64,000 nucleotides of DNA from Sphingomonas hankyongi (GCF_023516575.1 NZ_JAMGBE010000001.1:1-64000); one strand, 5' to 3'; shown: positions 33,386-43,298, counted from the stretch's first letter. Numbers and translations: made by a program. Notes: generated by a model from the sequence alone, not told the origin.

Positions 33386-35797
33386 CTAGAGAACCTCATC
33401 CATCCCGATTGGCATGCCGGGCGGCACTCGTGGCAGGCGCTTCGGATCGGCAATGGCCTTGTCCAGCGCTTCGCGATCTCGCAGGAGCGAAGCGAACCCG
33501 CGGCTCCAGTCGACGACGGCGGCATCGCGCCCCTTCACCTTGTCCAGGCTGTTTGCGAGGCGGTCCAGCCTGCCCGAGAGCTGCAGCGCAATTGTTGGGG
33601 ACAAAGCGGGGTCACGCTGAACTCGCGCAAGCGCCAGTATCGTGGTCGTTGCGATCCTCCTACCGACCTCCGTACCAGAACCGGCAAGAGCATGGTCGAT
33701 GAGCATGTCGGACACGCGCGCCGGGTCAGGCACATTCGAATCGCTGGAATGCTGAATCTCGAGGCGGTTGAGGCGCTGGGGGTCGAGCAGCGCCTGCAGC
33801 GTCTGTACGGCGCCGATCTCAGTCGCTTCGAGCGGATCGAAGACCGGCCCGCCAGCGGTGGGGATGATCTCTATCTCCGTCTGGCGATCGTCATTCCCGC
33901 CGAAACCTGCCGACAGCAACGGCTGCAAATTGCTCGGGACCGTGAGCTCGCCGGGGGTTAGGGTATCGAGCAGCGCGTATAGCGCGGCCCATTGCGCCGC
34001 AGCAGGGACAGGCCGCGCCTCGAGGTTCTCGCCGGCCAGACTATAGGGAAAGTCCACTCCGCCCAGCGACTTGGAGGCAGCTTCGACCTGGTAGCGGCCG
34101 AGCAGCCACATCGGAACGAACGCACGGCGCAAGCCGGCAAGAGATTCTCCGGCAGGAATCGACCCGCGCCCGAAGCGCTGCAGAGCCACGCGACGCACAT
34201 CCATGATCCGCTTGAGTTCCCCGACGGAATCCGCGGCATCGTCCCACAGCGCTCCGGACGGATGCCCGGAACTGACGGGCCTCGAATCCTGGTCCGCCAC
34301 GAACCGCAGGCCGGCTGCGCGCGCTTCGGACAGGATAGGAGCAGCCTCGGCGTCGGTACGAGCTCCGTAGAGCCATTTGATAACCCACTTGTCCCACGGG
34401 CCGACACCCACGCCATAAGCATTCAGCAGCGAGGGCGCGCCGTCCTTGAGGCCGACCCGCGGCGCCGGATAATCCATGACCGAGAAACGGTCCTGGCTGC
34501 TCGCGGCCATATTGTGCTGCAACCCGATCGCATGGCCGACCTCGTGCGCGCCGAGCTGCCGAATGCGTGCCAGAGTGGCGGTGATCGGGTCGTCAGGATT
34601 TCCCGTGCCCGTCAGCCCGGCGCCCACGAGCGCCTGGAAAATCAGCATGTCCTGCCGCGCTCTCAGCGATCCGAGAAGGACGGAGCCTTTGATGATCTCG
34701 CCGGTGCGCGGATCGGAGATGGGCGAGCCATAGGACCAGCCGCGCGTGGCGCGATTCACCCAGTTGACCATATTGTAGCGGACATCGAGCGGATCGGCGC
34801 CCTCGGGCAGGATTTCGGCTCGGAAGGCATCGACGAAGCCGGCAGCGTCGAACGCCTGGTTCCACCAGCTTACGCCCTCGCGCAGAGCGGTGCGCATTGG
34901 CTCAGGTGCGCCGCGATCGATGTAGAAAATGATCGGCTTCTTGACGGGGGAGCGCGCGGCGGTCGGATCCGTCTTCTCAAGCCTGAAGCGGCTGGCAACG
35001 TCGCGAACCACGCTGGCGCCGAGCGGCGCCGAGAAGTCGAGTTGTTGCCGGCCGATCGAATAGCCGAAGGGATCGGTACGCGGGACATAGCCGGGCGCCG
35101 GAAGGCGAATGAGCGAATGACGCAGCACGAGCGTAACGCTGTCACTGTCCGGGATGATGTTCGTCACCTCACCCGTAGGTTCGTCGGAACGGAAAGTCAG
35201 TCTCGCGGCGAATTCGGCATTGTCCGGGAAGACCTTCACGAAGTTGGGATCCGCCGCGCTCAGCTCCGGAGCGAATTTGTACGTCCCTCCCCCGCCTTGC
35301 TTCAGCGCCTTCGCAATCCCGCCGTCGTCGCGCGCGAGGAAACCGGCCAGGTCCACGGTGAACGATCCGTCCGGCTTGCTATCCACGACGTCGCCCACCC
35401 AAATCGTCGAGGTCGCGAAGGATTCACGGACCGCTTTCACTTCTTCCGCATTTCCGGAGCTCGCGACGAACTTGGGGTTTTCGATCTCCGCCGCGACCTT
35501 CTTGCCGATGCGCCGGAAGACGAGCAGGCGGGAATCCGATGGGCGCGCCCGATCGAGACCGACGGGCGCCGACCCCAGGCCAGTCTCGAGCTGGCTTAGA
35601 TAGATGTAGCGGCCCGCTACCCCTTGCGCATCCGGCTTGGGGAAGGACGCGATGATCTTCCCGGTCGCAGGCTCCGCCTTCACCTGTAGAAGCACCGGCT
35701 CCGACACTGATGACGTCTTCACGGGGACAGCCGTCACCGCACAAGGAGCGCAGGTCGACAGCGCGAACGCCAGCAATCGAAAACTCTTACTCTTCAT
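33386..35797 (-). CDS. Secreted zinc-dependent metalloprotease (DUF5117/DUF5118-like)
   Basis: An 803-residue exported protein with a signal peptide (about 1-23). The metzincin site HEVGHAIGLQHN at about residue 415 supplies three zinc-binding His and the catalytic Glu, and SVMDYP about 25 residues later provides the Met-turn. The N-terminal 300 residues are beta-rich (DUF5118/5117-like), and the C-terminal third has the helical region of this family. Such proteases occur in Sphingomonadales and Bacteroidetes; the substrate is unknown. It is divergent from the putative Fe(II) oxygenase gene. Confidence 0.88.
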   Translation of the reverse strand: MKSKSFRLLAFALSTCAPCAVTAVPVKTSSVSEPVLLQVKAEPATGKIIASFPKPDAQGVAGRYIYLSQLETGLGSAPVGLDRARPSDSRLLVFRRIGKKVAAEIENPKFVASSGNAEEVKAVRESFATSTIWVGDVVDSKPDGSFTVDLAGFLARDDGGIAKALKQGGGGTYKFAPELSAADPNFVKVFPDNAEFAARLTFRSDEPTGEVTNIIPDSDSVTLVLRHSLIRLPAPGYVPRTDPFGYSIGRQQLDFSAPLGASVVRDVASRFRLEKTDPTAARSPVKKPIIFYIDRGAPEPMRTALREGVSWWNQAFDAAGFVDAFRAEILPEGADPLDVRYNMVNWVNRATRGWSYGSPISDPRTGEIIKGSVLLGSLRARQDMLIFQALVGAGLTGTGNPDDPITATLARIRQLGAHEVGHAIGLQHNMAASSQDRFSVMDYPAPRVGLKDGAPSLLNAYGVGVGPWDKWVIKWLYGARTDAEAAPILSEARAAGLRFVADQDSRPVSSGHPSGALWDDAADSVGELKRIMDVRRVALQRFGRGSIPAGESLAGLRRAFVPMWLLGRYQVEAASKSLGGVDFPYSLAGENLEARPVPAAAQWAALYALLDTLTPGELTVPSNLQPLLSAGFGGNDDRQTEIEIIPTAGGPVFDPLEATEIGAVQTLQALLDPQRLNRLEIQHSSDSNVPDPARVSDMLIDHALAGSGTEVGRRIATTTILALARVQRDPALSPTIALQLSGRLDRLANSLDKVKGRDAAVVDWSRGFASLLRDREALDKAIADPKRLPRVPPGMPIGMDEVL

Positions 35798-35894
35798 TTT
35801 GGCAGGTTCTCCCGGAGGAGCTGGACGCTAATCGGCAGCCTGCCCACTGTCTATCCGGTTGCGCTCTACGTTTGCGGATCGCAAAGCGACCACG

Positions 35895-36494
35895 ATGACG
35901 ACGCGCAGTTTGTTCGTGACCAAGGTCTATGAGGCCGACCTGAGCGAGAAAGTCTCGCTCGAAACCCTCGCCCATTCGATCCGTACGTTGGCTCAGGACG
36001 ATCAGGCCGGGCGCCGTTGGAGCCGCGAGTGCGGATATACCGGCTACACCAGCTATGCGTCGCTGAATGACCTGCCGAAGCGTGACCCCGCGTTCGCCGA
36101 TCTAACTCGGCTGGTGAAGCCGCACGTTGCCCGGTTCGCGAAGGAGTGCGCATTTGCTCTGGAACGGCCGCTTCGGCTCGACAGCTTGTGGGTCAACCAA
36201 CTGCCGCTCAAGGGGCATCACCGGGCGCATATCCATCCGCACAGCGTCGTTTCCGGCACGTTCTACGTCGAAATTCCAAAAGGCTCCGGCGGTATCTGCT
36301 TCGAGGATCCGCGCCTGCCCGCCCTGATGGCTGCTCCGCCGCGAGAGAATGGCGCTCCGGAGGGCTTGAGGACGATTGTCAGCCTGGAACCCCGCGCTGG
36401 ACTTCTCTTGTTGTGGGAAAGCTGGCTCCGTCACGAGGTGCTGGCCGGTTCTGGCCGCGGCGACAGGTTGAGCGTCAGCTTCAATTTCGCGTAG
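35895..36494 (+). CDS. Putative 2OG-Fe(II) oxygenase (TIGR02466-like)
   Basis: A 199-residue protein. The central region HHRAHIHPHSVVSGTFYVEIPKGSG (key parts about 112-135) and the later WLRHEVLAGSGRGDRLSVSFNFA region (LRHEV His, R-x-S-x-SFNF) match the double-stranded beta-helix iron site and 2OG Arg of small oxygenases in the TIGR02466 group. The N-terminal helix carries Trp/Arg-rich GRRWSRECGYTGYTSYASL. Start ATG 35895 preferred; upstream 12-residue extension uses a TTG. Substrate unknown. Confidence 0.7.
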   Translation: MTTRSLFVTKVYEADLSEKVSLETLAHSIRTLAQDDQAGRRWSRECGYTGYTSYASLNDLPKRDPAFADLTRLVKPHVARFAKECAFALERPLRLDSLWVNQLPLKGHHRAHIHPHSVVSGTFYVEIPKGSGGICFEDPRLPALMAAPPRENGAPEGLRTIVSLEPRAGLLLLWESWLRHEVLAGSGRGDRLSVSFNFA

Positions 36495-36528
36495 AGGGCC
36501 GCAAACTTCCCTCATCATTAGGAATAAC

Positions 36529-37629
36529 ATGGGCTTCCGCTGCGGCATCGTCGGCCTGCCAAACGTCGGCAAATCGACCCTTTTCAATGCTTTGACCGAA
36601 ACTGCCGCGGCGCAGGCGGCAAACTATCCTTTCTGCACGATCGAGCCCAACGTCGGCCGGGTCGCGGTACCGGACGCGCGGCTGGATGAGATTGCGCGCA
36701 TCGCCAAGTCTGCGAACGAGATCGAAACCCAGATCGAGTTCGTCGACATCGCCGGCCTGGTGCGAGGTGCGTCACAAGGCGAAGGACTCGGCAACCAATT
36801 CCTGGCGAACATCCGGGAGGTCGATGCGATCGTTCATGTGCTTCGCTGCTTCGAGGGAGGAGACGTGACGCATGTCGAGGGCCGCGTCGATCCGATCGCC
36901 GACGCGGAGACGGTGGAGACCGAGCTGATGCTTGCCGATCTCGAAAGCCTCGAGCGGCGAGTGCCAAACCTCGTGAAGAAGGCGCAGCAGGGCGACAAGG
37001 AGGCGAAGATAGAAGCCTCAGTTCTCACACAAGCGCTCGACCTGCTTCGCGCATCGAGGCCGGCGCGGTTGACCCAGCCAAGGGACGCCGAGGAAGCCAA
37101 GGCGCTTCAGCGCGCCCAGCTGCTGACCGCCAAGCCGGTACTTTACGTCTGCAACGTGGACGAAGGCGACGCAGCCGATGGCAATGAGCTGTCGGCGCGC
37201 GTGTTCGAAAAAGCTGCTTTGGAGGGAGCGAAAGCGGTCGTGATCTCGGCAGCGATCGAGGCGGAGATCGCAACGCTGCCCGCGGACGAACGCGAAGCCT
37301 TCCTGTCCGACCTCGGCCTCCACGAAACAGGGCTCAACCGAATGATCCACGCCTCCTATGAGCTTCTCGGCCTCATCACCTTCTATACGGCAGGGCCGAA
37401 GGAAGCGCGTGCGTGGACGGTTCACCGCGGGGCAAGAGCGCCGGAGGCTGCCGGGGAGATCCACACGGACTTCGAGCGCGGGTTCATCCGCGCGGAGACG
37501 ATCGCCTACGACGATTATCTGAAGTGCGGCGGGGAAACGGGCGCCAAGGATGCCGGCAAGATGCGGGCCGAAGGAAAAGAATATGTCGTGCAGGACGGCG
37601 ACGTGATGCTGTTCCGCTTCAACGTTTAG
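36529..37629 (+). CDS. ychF: Ribosome-binding ATPase YchF (Obg family)
   Basis: A 366-residue P-loop protein. G1 is GLPNVGKSTLFNALT (about 7-21), G3 is DIAGLVRGASQGEG (about 69-82), and the G4 NKxD is replaced by NVDE, the change that gives YchF its ATP preference. The C-terminal TGS domain (about 280-365) ends GDVMLFRFNV. It associates with ribosomes and stress response. Its last 11 bp overlap the convergent PAP2 gene. The usual partner pth lies about 5 kb upstream. Confidence 0.97.
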   Translation: MGFRCGIVGLPNVGKSTLFNALTETAAAQAANYPFCTIEPNVGRVAVPDARLDEIARIAKSANEIETQIEFVDIAGLVRGASQGEGLGNQFLANIREVDAIVHVLRCFEGGDVTHVEGRVDPIADAETVETELMLADLESLERRVPNLVKKAQQGDKEAKIEASVLTQALDLLRASRPARLTQPRDAEEAKALQRAQLLTAKPVLYVCNVDEGDAADGNELSARVFEKAALEGAKAVVISAAIEAEIATLPADEREAFLSDLGLHETGLNRMIHASYELLGLITFYTAGPKEARAWTVHRGARAPEAAGEIHTDFERGFIRAETIAYDDYLKCGGETGAKDAGKMRAEGKEYVVQDGDVMLFRFNV

Positions 37630-38269
37630 GGGCAGGTTCTTTCCGCGCGGGCCAGCGCTCGGCAACCGCCACCATCGCCAGCACCCAGGCTGCGCCGAAT
37701 GACCAGCCGCCAATGACGTCGCTCGGCCAGTGCACGCCAAGCATCGGGCGGCTGATCCCGACGCAGAATGTCCCAAGCAACGCCCCGGGCACTGCCCACC
37801 ATCGTTGTTCGCGCGGTGCCGCGAGCAAGGCGAGCGTAAGCAGCAGGATCATGGAATTGGCAGCGTGCGCGCTGGGGAAGGACAGGCTTTGCACCGGCAC
37901 GAGATGCTCGGTCGCGGTCGGCCGCAGCCGGTGGATACCGAACTTCTGAAGCTCGACGAGGATTCGCCCGATCAGCGTGATGGCCAGTAGCAGGACTGCC
38001 GTCCGCAAGTGCTTCCGATAGAGTAGCCAGCCGCCTGCGATGATGCTGAGGAGGATCACCGCCTGCCACTCGCCGAACACCGTCACGAATGTCGCGAAGG
38101 CCCGAACCGCGGGCTTGTGCGCCGAATAGAGCGCTTCGAGCACGGCGAGGTCCAGAGTACCGGTCCCGCCAACCATCATCGTCAGCCAGATAGCTACGAG
38201 CGCCGAAGCGGCGGCTATCGTCCCTGCGCGATGGGCAGTTGGTCGAGCTGGAGGCGGCGAATCAAGCAT
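37619..38269 (-). CDS. PAP2 family membrane phosphatase
   Basis: The start at 38269 (MLDSPPPARPTAHR) is chosen over an open frame to 38443 that runs through the neighbouring terminator. The 216-residue protein has five or six transmembrane helices and the three PAP2 motifs: KFGIHRLRPTA (K-x6-RP, about 118-128), PSAH (about 143-146) and SRPMLGVHWPSDVIGGW (SR-x5-H-x3-D, about 182-198). It probably hydrolyses undecaprenyl pyrophosphate or phosphatidyl phosphates in the inner membrane. Confidence 0.88.
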   Translation of the reverse strand: MLDSPPPARPTAHRAGTIAAASALVAIWLTMMVGGTGTLDLAVLEALYSAHKPAVRAFATFVTVFGEWQAVILLSIIAGGWLLYRKHLRTAVLLLAITLIGRILVELQKFGIHRLRPTATEHLVPVQSLSFPSAHAANSMILLLTLALLAAPREQRWWAVPGALLGTFCVGISRPMLGVHWPSDVIGGWSFGAAWVLAMVAVAERWPARKEPAPKR

Positions 38270-38282
38270 CGCCAAGCGGATA

Positions 38283-38308
38283 AAAGAAAAGGGGCGCCGA
38301 AGCGCCCC
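38283..38308 (-). terminator. Rho-independent terminator of TonB receptor gene 1
   Basis: On the minus strand GGGGCGC / GCGCCCC close a TTCG loop, followed by TTTTCTTT. It lies about 27 bp beyond the stop of the receptor gene at 38335. Confidence 0.9.
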
Positions 38309-38334
38309 TCCCCCGAGAATGTTTACCGCGGACC

Positions 38335-41085
38335 CTAGAACTTCATGCCCGCGCGGATACCGATCGTCCGCGGACGGCCGGGCACGATCTTGGTCTGATT
38401 GAGGCCGGTCGGATTGCCCTCGACGTCCTCGAGCACGCCGCAAAGCGAACAGACTACGAAACGCGAAAGCTGGTTGCGCTCGTCGAAGATGTTCGTGCCG
38501 AACAGTTCAACACTGTAACGGCTCCAATCGTAACCGGCGAACAGGTCGACCAGGGTATAGGCCGGGATCGTACCGGTCACGGCCTGGTCGGCCGTATTCA
38601 GGCCTGACGGGGCCGAGCCCTGGTGGACGAAACCGATCTGGCCGTGAGCTTTGCCTGGGCCCATGTCCCAGGTGTAGCGCGCTGTCGCCGAGATCTTGAA
38701 CTTCGGCGTGACAGGAAGGCGCGTACCCTTTGGCGCCGTGATCTCGTCGAACTCGGTCTCATCCTCCTCGGTGGTGGGATCGTCCGGCGTCAGCAGGAGG
38801 TGGCAATCCGGCACCGGATTTCCCGCGACCCCGCAGATATTGTCCTTGGTTTTGGCGTCTGTGTAGGCAGCCGCCACGTTCAGCGTCAGCCCACGATAGA
38901 CATAGTTTACGTCCGTCTCGATGCCGTTGATCTTCGCATCGCGGCCGTTCTGGACGACGGTGAGGCTGTTCTCACCCAGGAAGCTGAACTGAAATTTCTG
39001 CCAGATCTGGTGGTAGATGGCGCCATTCCAACGAACCGGCCCCAGCGTGGTTTTCCAGCCCAGCTCGTTGTTGATGAGGAAGTCCGCCGCATAAGGCGCC
39101 AGGCCGGGCTGACGATTGATGCCGCCGGGCCGGAAGCCCTTCGACCTCGTCGCATAGAACATCAGGCTGTCGTGTGGCTTCCACGTGCCGTTGAAGCGAT
39201 AGGTCCAACCCGTATCCTTGCTCTGCTTCGGCTTGACGACACCATCGGCGAAGCGGCCCACGTTGATGCACGGCGTACCCGGTAGCAGGCCGTTGAGAAT
39301 GAGCGTCGTGTCGGTGCCATTGATCTGCGATTCCCGGAGCGTGTCTCCGCTGGTCGTGAAGCATTGCGCGACGCCGGTCTTGGTGCTTCCGACCGCGTTG
39401 GGCGGTGGCGGGTCGTCGCCGATGGCGTCACCGTTCGAGTCCTGGATGAAGTTTGGATCGCGTCCAAAACCAGCGAAGCCGAAGACGGTATTGTCGAACT
39501 TGTACCAGCGCCCGCCGCCCGTCAGCGTGAATTGCGGCGTGACGTCGAAGCTTAGCTCACCGAACACCGCATAGTCGCGATCGATCCGCTCCTGCTTCGT
39601 CAGCCAGAGCAGGCCGGGCCGACCGTTGACCGACAGCGAGGCCGCCAGATCATCGACATGATATTCCTGGAGGATGTCATTCGACTGGCGCTGGTAGAAT
39701 AGGCCTCCAATGAAGCGGAATCGGTTCTCGGCCGGAGAAGCGACACGCAGCTCCTGGCTCAACTTTTTGAAGTTGTTTCCGCCCGTGATGTACTGCCGGA
39801 TATCGATGGGGTTGCCAGCGTCGTCGAAGAAGTACTGGTAATTCGCGATACCGCCGTACGGTTCATAGTAGCGATCATACGCATCCGCGTAATCGGTGTA
39901 GTCGTTGATCGAGAAATTGGGCCGATGCATGAATGCGCCGGCGTATGTGATGTCGAAATTGGCGATCTTGCCTTCGATGGTCAGCGCATATTGCGTGAAC
40001 TTGTCGGTCGCGGGTTCCTTCCGGAAACGCTGGGTTTCGAGGTCGCCAAGCGCATCGTCCATGAACCAGACGCCTTCCGTCTTGGAATGCTGGTGCAGGA
40101 TCGTTGGCGTGACGGTCCAATTGTCATCGAGATCGATCTTCAGCGCGGCGCGACCACCATAAGTGTCGTTGACGTTGAAATTCTTCTTCACGAAGGCGGC
40201 ATTGTCGACGTGGATGCCGTTTCTCACGCAGCCGACCGTCACAGTGTCGCCAGGCTCGGCGTCGGGACTCGTATCGGGTTCGGTGATCGGATCGCCGCAA
40301 TAGGTGCGTTCGCCAAAGACGTTGTCGATGTAGCCAGCATCGTGCTGATAGAAAGCACTGGCGCGGAATGCGATATTGTCGGCCACGGGGAGGTTGATCA
40401 TGCCCTCCAGGCTTCCACCGACGCCGCCATGGCTCACGCCATTGAACTCGGCATCGACCCGGCCGGTCGTGACACCCAGCTCAGGCTTGTTGGTGATGAT
40501 GCGGATCGTGCCGGCTTCGCTCGATGCGCCGTAAAGAGTGCCCTGCGGACCGGCGAGACTTTCAATACGAGCGATGTCGTAGATGTGGACGTCCAGCGTT
40601 CCGCCGATCGTCGTGACCGGCTGCTCGTCGAGGTAGAAACCGACCGATGGCAGCGAGCCCGTGTGGTTTCCGTCGCCGCCAGTCGCGACGCCGCGCATGT
40701 AGACGGTGGTGAACCCCGGCGCCGCCGTCTGGAAGCTGACCGATGGAAGCTGCTTGGTGTAGTCCTCGAAGTTGGAGATGTTCAGCTGGTCGAGACGGCG
40801 AGTGCCGATCGCCTGGACGCTCATCGGAACGTTCTGAAGGTTCTCCTCGCGCTTCGTCGCCGTGATGATGATCTCAGTCTCGTCCGGAACCTTCCCGTCC
40901 TGCGCGCTCTGGACGACGGGATTGGAAGTTACGTCCGTAGCGTTGGTGCCCGGCGCCGGTGACTGAGTCGTCGGTGTCTCAGGAGTGGCATCCGCCGGGC
41001 TCGGCGTTTGCGCGAAAACTGGCGAAGCGATGGCAGTAGAAGCGAGAAATCCGAGCGTTAGCGCACGGATGGTACGAGCAGTCAT
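38335..41085 (-). CDS. TonB-dependent outer-membrane receptor 1
   Basis: A 916-residue receptor. Signal peptide 1-26 (ending SPVFAQ); a Pro/Thr-rich linker; TonB-box-like EIIITATKREENLQNVPMSVQAIG (key part at about 70-93); plug domain to about 200 (including GPQGTLYGASSEAGTIRI); then a 22-strand barrel ending RPRTIGIRAGMKF with terminal Phe. The sequence type is the one annotated as general TonB receptors in Sphingomonadales, often for carbohydrates or aromatic or other organic ligands; ligand not deducible. It follows the TPR-sulfotransferase gene in the same direction, 94 bp apart. Confidence 0.93.
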   Translation of the reverse strand: MTARTIRALTLGFLASTAIASPVFAQTPSPADATPETPTTQSPAPGTNATDVTSNPVVQSAQDGKVPDETEIIITATKREENLQNVPMSVQAIGTRRLDQLNISNFEDYTKQLPSVSFQTAAPGFTTVYMRGVATGGDGNHTGSLPSVGFYLDEQPVTTIGGTLDVHIYDIARIESLAGPQGTLYGASSEAGTIRIITNKPELGVTTGRVDAEFNGVSHGGVGGSLEGMINLPVADNIAFRASAFYQHDAGYIDNVFGERTYCGDPITEPDTSPDAEPGDTVTVGCVRNGIHVDNAAFVKKNFNVNDTYGGRAALKIDLDDNWTVTPTILHQHSKTEGVWFMDDALGDLETQRFRKEPATDKFTQYALTIEGKIANFDITYAGAFMHRPNFSINDYTDYADAYDRYYEPYGGIANYQYFFDDAGNPIDIRQYITGGNNFKKLSQELRVASPAENRFRFIGGLFYQRQSNDILQEYHVDDLAASLSVNGRPGLLWLTKQERIDRDYAVFGELSFDVTPQFTLTGGGRWYKFDNTVFGFAGFGRDPNFIQDSNGDAIGDDPPPPNAVGSTKTGVAQCFTTSGDTLRESQINGTDTTLILNGLLPGTPCINVGRFADGVVKPKQSKDTGWTYRFNGTWKPHDSLMFYATRSKGFRPGGINRQPGLAPYAADFLINNELGWKTTLGPVRWNGAIYHQIWQKFQFSFLGENSLTVVQNGRDAKINGIETDVNYVYRGLTLNVAAAYTDAKTKDNICGVAGNPVPDCHLLLTPDDPTTEEDETEFDEITAPKGTRLPVTPKFKISATARYTWDMGPGKAHGQIGFVHQGSAPSGLNTADQAVTGTIPAYTLVDLFAGYDWSRYSVELFGTNIFDERNQLSRFVVCSLCGVLEDVEGNPTGLNQTKIVPGRPRTIGIRAGMKF

Positions 41086-41109
41086 TTCCAGAGGCCCCCT
41101 CAGGCAAAT

Positions 41110-41146
41110 CTGTCGACATTGCGACAGAGGGTTCCACCGATGTCAA
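41110..41146 (-). promoter_or_regulatory. Candidate promoter/operator of TonB receptor 1
   Basis: On the minus strand a consensus -35 TTGACA (41146-41141) is followed about 14 nt later by a perfect 6-bp dyad CTGTCG/CGACAG (41127-41110, 6-nt spacer) that covers the -10 position. The -10 hexamer itself is weak. A repressor bound to the dyad would block the promoter; the regulator is unknown. Confidence 0.4.
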
Positions 41147-41179
41147 CAGGCCGAAACGGCTGCTGACACGATTGTTACA

Positions 41180-42799
41180 TTAGCGTTGCAAGAATGACGC
41201 GGGTGCCTGTGGATAGGCGTCCAGGACCTCCCCCAATGCCTCTTTCAGCGGGCCGAGATGATCCTCGTATCGGCGCCATTCGTCCGCGGCATCGCGGTAG
41301 ATCGGCTGACGCACCTGCTGCGCGCTAGGAGTGCGGACGGCACGCTCCGTATTGTAGAATTCCAGGCACGCCGGCTCGAACTCCAGGCCGCAATAGTCGA
41401 GGAGCGCCCGCACTTCCGCCTCAGTATCGTCGATCATCCGTTCGTAGATCACGCGATGGACGCGCCCGGGCATGACCATGTCGATATGCGACATCAACCG
41501 CACATAGTCCGAATAGTATCGGCCCAAGTCGGTCAGATCGTAGGTAAAGTCCTGGCCCCGCGCGAAATGCTGGCGGAAGTTCGACATGCAGCACGCCATA
41601 GGATGCCGCCGCGCGTCGATAATCGTCGCTTTGGGCAGGATGAAATGAATGAAAGGCACGAACATCCAGTTGTTCGGCAGCTTGTCGATGAAGAACGGAC
41701 GATCTGTCCTCCGCTGGATCGCGCTGCGCTTGAGATATTCCTCGCCCGCGGCGCAGCGCTCATCCTCGGTGAGTTCGACGGCGGAGCGAGGATATTTGCC
41801 CCCGCCCCGAGCGATCGCGGGCATGTCCGGCAGCTCGGACGTGCCTTCGACCAGGCTATGGGAGGACAGGATCTGCTCGACGAGAGTTGAGCCCGCGCGG
41901 GGCATACCGACCACAAAAATGGGATCTGGCGCGAGGTTGCCCCCTGGGGTCGCCAGCAATTCAGCCGTGAACAGCTCGATACTTCGGTCGACGAGCTCGC
42001 TGAGATGGCCTGCAACGAACGGATGGTATTGCCGCCGCAGCGCATTGCCGGCTGCATAATGCGCGAATGCATCGTCGCTCCGGCCAAGATCGTGGAAGGC
42101 CTTTCCGAGCGCAAAATCGAGGTGGAAGCGGTCGTCCTCCTTAAGATCGTGGCGCGCGAGCGCTGACTGCATCGCCTCCGCATCGGATTCACTAAAGCGG
42201 ACGGTCTTGAGATTGGCCAAGCTCCACCACGCCTCGCCGAGCGCTGGATTTACGGCGATGGCCTTGCGGTAGGCGGCGACGGCTTCGTCGAGGCGACCCA
42301 AAGTCTTGAGCATATGCCCGTAGCTGAGGAGGACACGAGGTTGATCCGGCGCGCGCCGAAGCACCTGCTCGTAGAGTGCCACCGCCTGCTCGAAATCGCC
42401 GAGCCGCCCCAATGTTGCTGCCTTGAGATTCAGATGCCCAGGCTGGTCGGGCTCCGTTTCGAAGATGTCATCGAGTAGTTCCAGGGCTTCCGCAGGCCGT
42501 CCCAACCGGCCCAGCACCATCGCCAGATTGGCTCGCGCCGCAGTAAAATTAGGACTGATCTCCACGGCCCGCCGCAGGAGCGTCTCGGAATCCTTCAGAC
42601 GGCCCAAGCGTGCGGCAAGCTCGGCGAGCATGCGGATCGCACGCACGTCGAAAGGGTCTTCCTTGAGGTACGGTTTCAGTATCCGCTCGGCGATATCGAG
42701 ACGGTTTTCGTGCAGCGCCGCTGCCGCCTCAATTAGACGCGGGTGCCATCGTCCGCTGATTTGAGCATCGCTTGCCACACGGCAGCCGTAGCGCGGCAT
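41180..42799 (-). CDS. TPR-sulfotransferase fusion protein
   Basis: The start at 42799 has GAGGG 7 nt upstream and avoids overlap with the divergent MaoC gene. The 539-residue product has four or five TPRs (about 15-210) followed by a sulfotransferase domain (about 265-500). The PAPS-binding loop reads VGMPRAGSTLVEQIL and the 3'-phosphate region DARRHPMACCMSNFRQHF. Such TPR-sulfotransferases are frequent in Sphingomonadales next to TonB receptors, as here. The acceptor (glycan, lipid or protein) is unknown. Confidence 0.88.
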   Translation of the reverse strand: MPRYGCRVASDAQISGRWHPRLIEAAAALHENRLDIAERILKPYLKEDPFDVRAIRMLAELAARLGRLKDSETLLRRAVEISPNFTAARANLAMVLGRLGRPAEALELLDDIFETEPDQPGHLNLKAATLGRLGDFEQAVALYEQVLRRAPDQPRVLLSYGHMLKTLGRLDEAVAAYRKAIAVNPALGEAWWSLANLKTVRFSESDAEAMQSALARHDLKEDDRFHLDFALGKAFHDLGRSDDAFAHYAAGNALRRQYHPFVAGHLSELVDRSIELFTAELLATPGGNLAPDPIFVVGMPRAGSTLVEQILSSHSLVEGTSELPDMPAIARGGGKYPRSAVELTEDERCAAGEEYLKRSAIQRRTDRPFFIDKLPNNWMFVPFIHFILPKATIIDARRHPMACCMSNFRQHFARGQDFTYDLTDLGRYYSDYVRLMSHIDMVMPGRVHRVIYERMIDDTEAEVRALLDYCGLEFEPACLEFYNTERAVRTPSAQQVRQPIYRDAADEWRRYEDHLGPLKEALGEVLDAYPQAPASFLQR

Positions 42800-42842
42800 T
42801 TGCCCTCGCGCCAAGCGACCTCCGCCGTTATGCGCCGCCGCC

Positions 42843-43298
42843 ATGCGATATTTCGAAGATCTGGTGGTGGGCGCCCAAACCGAATTCGGCTCCTACGACG
42901 TGACGCGGGAAGAAGTGCTGGAGTTCGCCAGGAAATACGATCCCCAGCCCTTCCATTTGTCGGACGAAGCCGCGGCAAAGACGCATTTTGGCAGGATTGC
43001 CGCGAGCGGCTGGCACACCTGTGCAATGACCATGGCGGTCATTGCCCGGCGCGTCGTCGATGACGAGCAAGCAGGACTGGGATCTCCCGGGATCGACGAA
43101 CTGCGCTGGTTGAAGCCGGTCTATCCCGGCGACACGCTGCACGTGCGCGGCGAGATCGTCGAGAAGACCCCGTCGCGCAGCAAGCCCGATATTGGCTCTT
43201 TCAGGTCACGGACGACCGTAACCAACCAGGACGGCGTTCCCGTCTTGACCTTCGTATCGATCGTCCTGATCCGTCGTCGGCCCGACGCGCAACCTTAG
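42843..43298 (+). CDS. MaoC family dehydratase
   Basis: A 151-residue hotdog-fold protein. Residues about 15-75 include TREEVLEFARKYDPQPFHLSDEAA with the catalytic Asp-x-x-x-x-His arrangement (DPQPFH) and the FGRIAASGWHT loop. Members hydrate or dehydrate 2-enoyl-CoA or similar thioesters. It is divergent from the TPR-sulfotransferase (43 bp between starts) and convergent with the Gly/Tyr-rich lipoprotein gene (4-bp overlap). Confidence 0.9.
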   Translation: MRYFEDLVVGAQTEFGSYDVTREEVLEFARKYDPQPFHLSDEAAAKTHFGRIAASGWHTCAMTMAVIARRVVDDEQAGLGSPGIDELRWLKPVYPGDTLHVRGEIVEKTPSRSKPDIGSFRSRTTVTNQDGVPVLTFVSIVLIRRRPDAQP

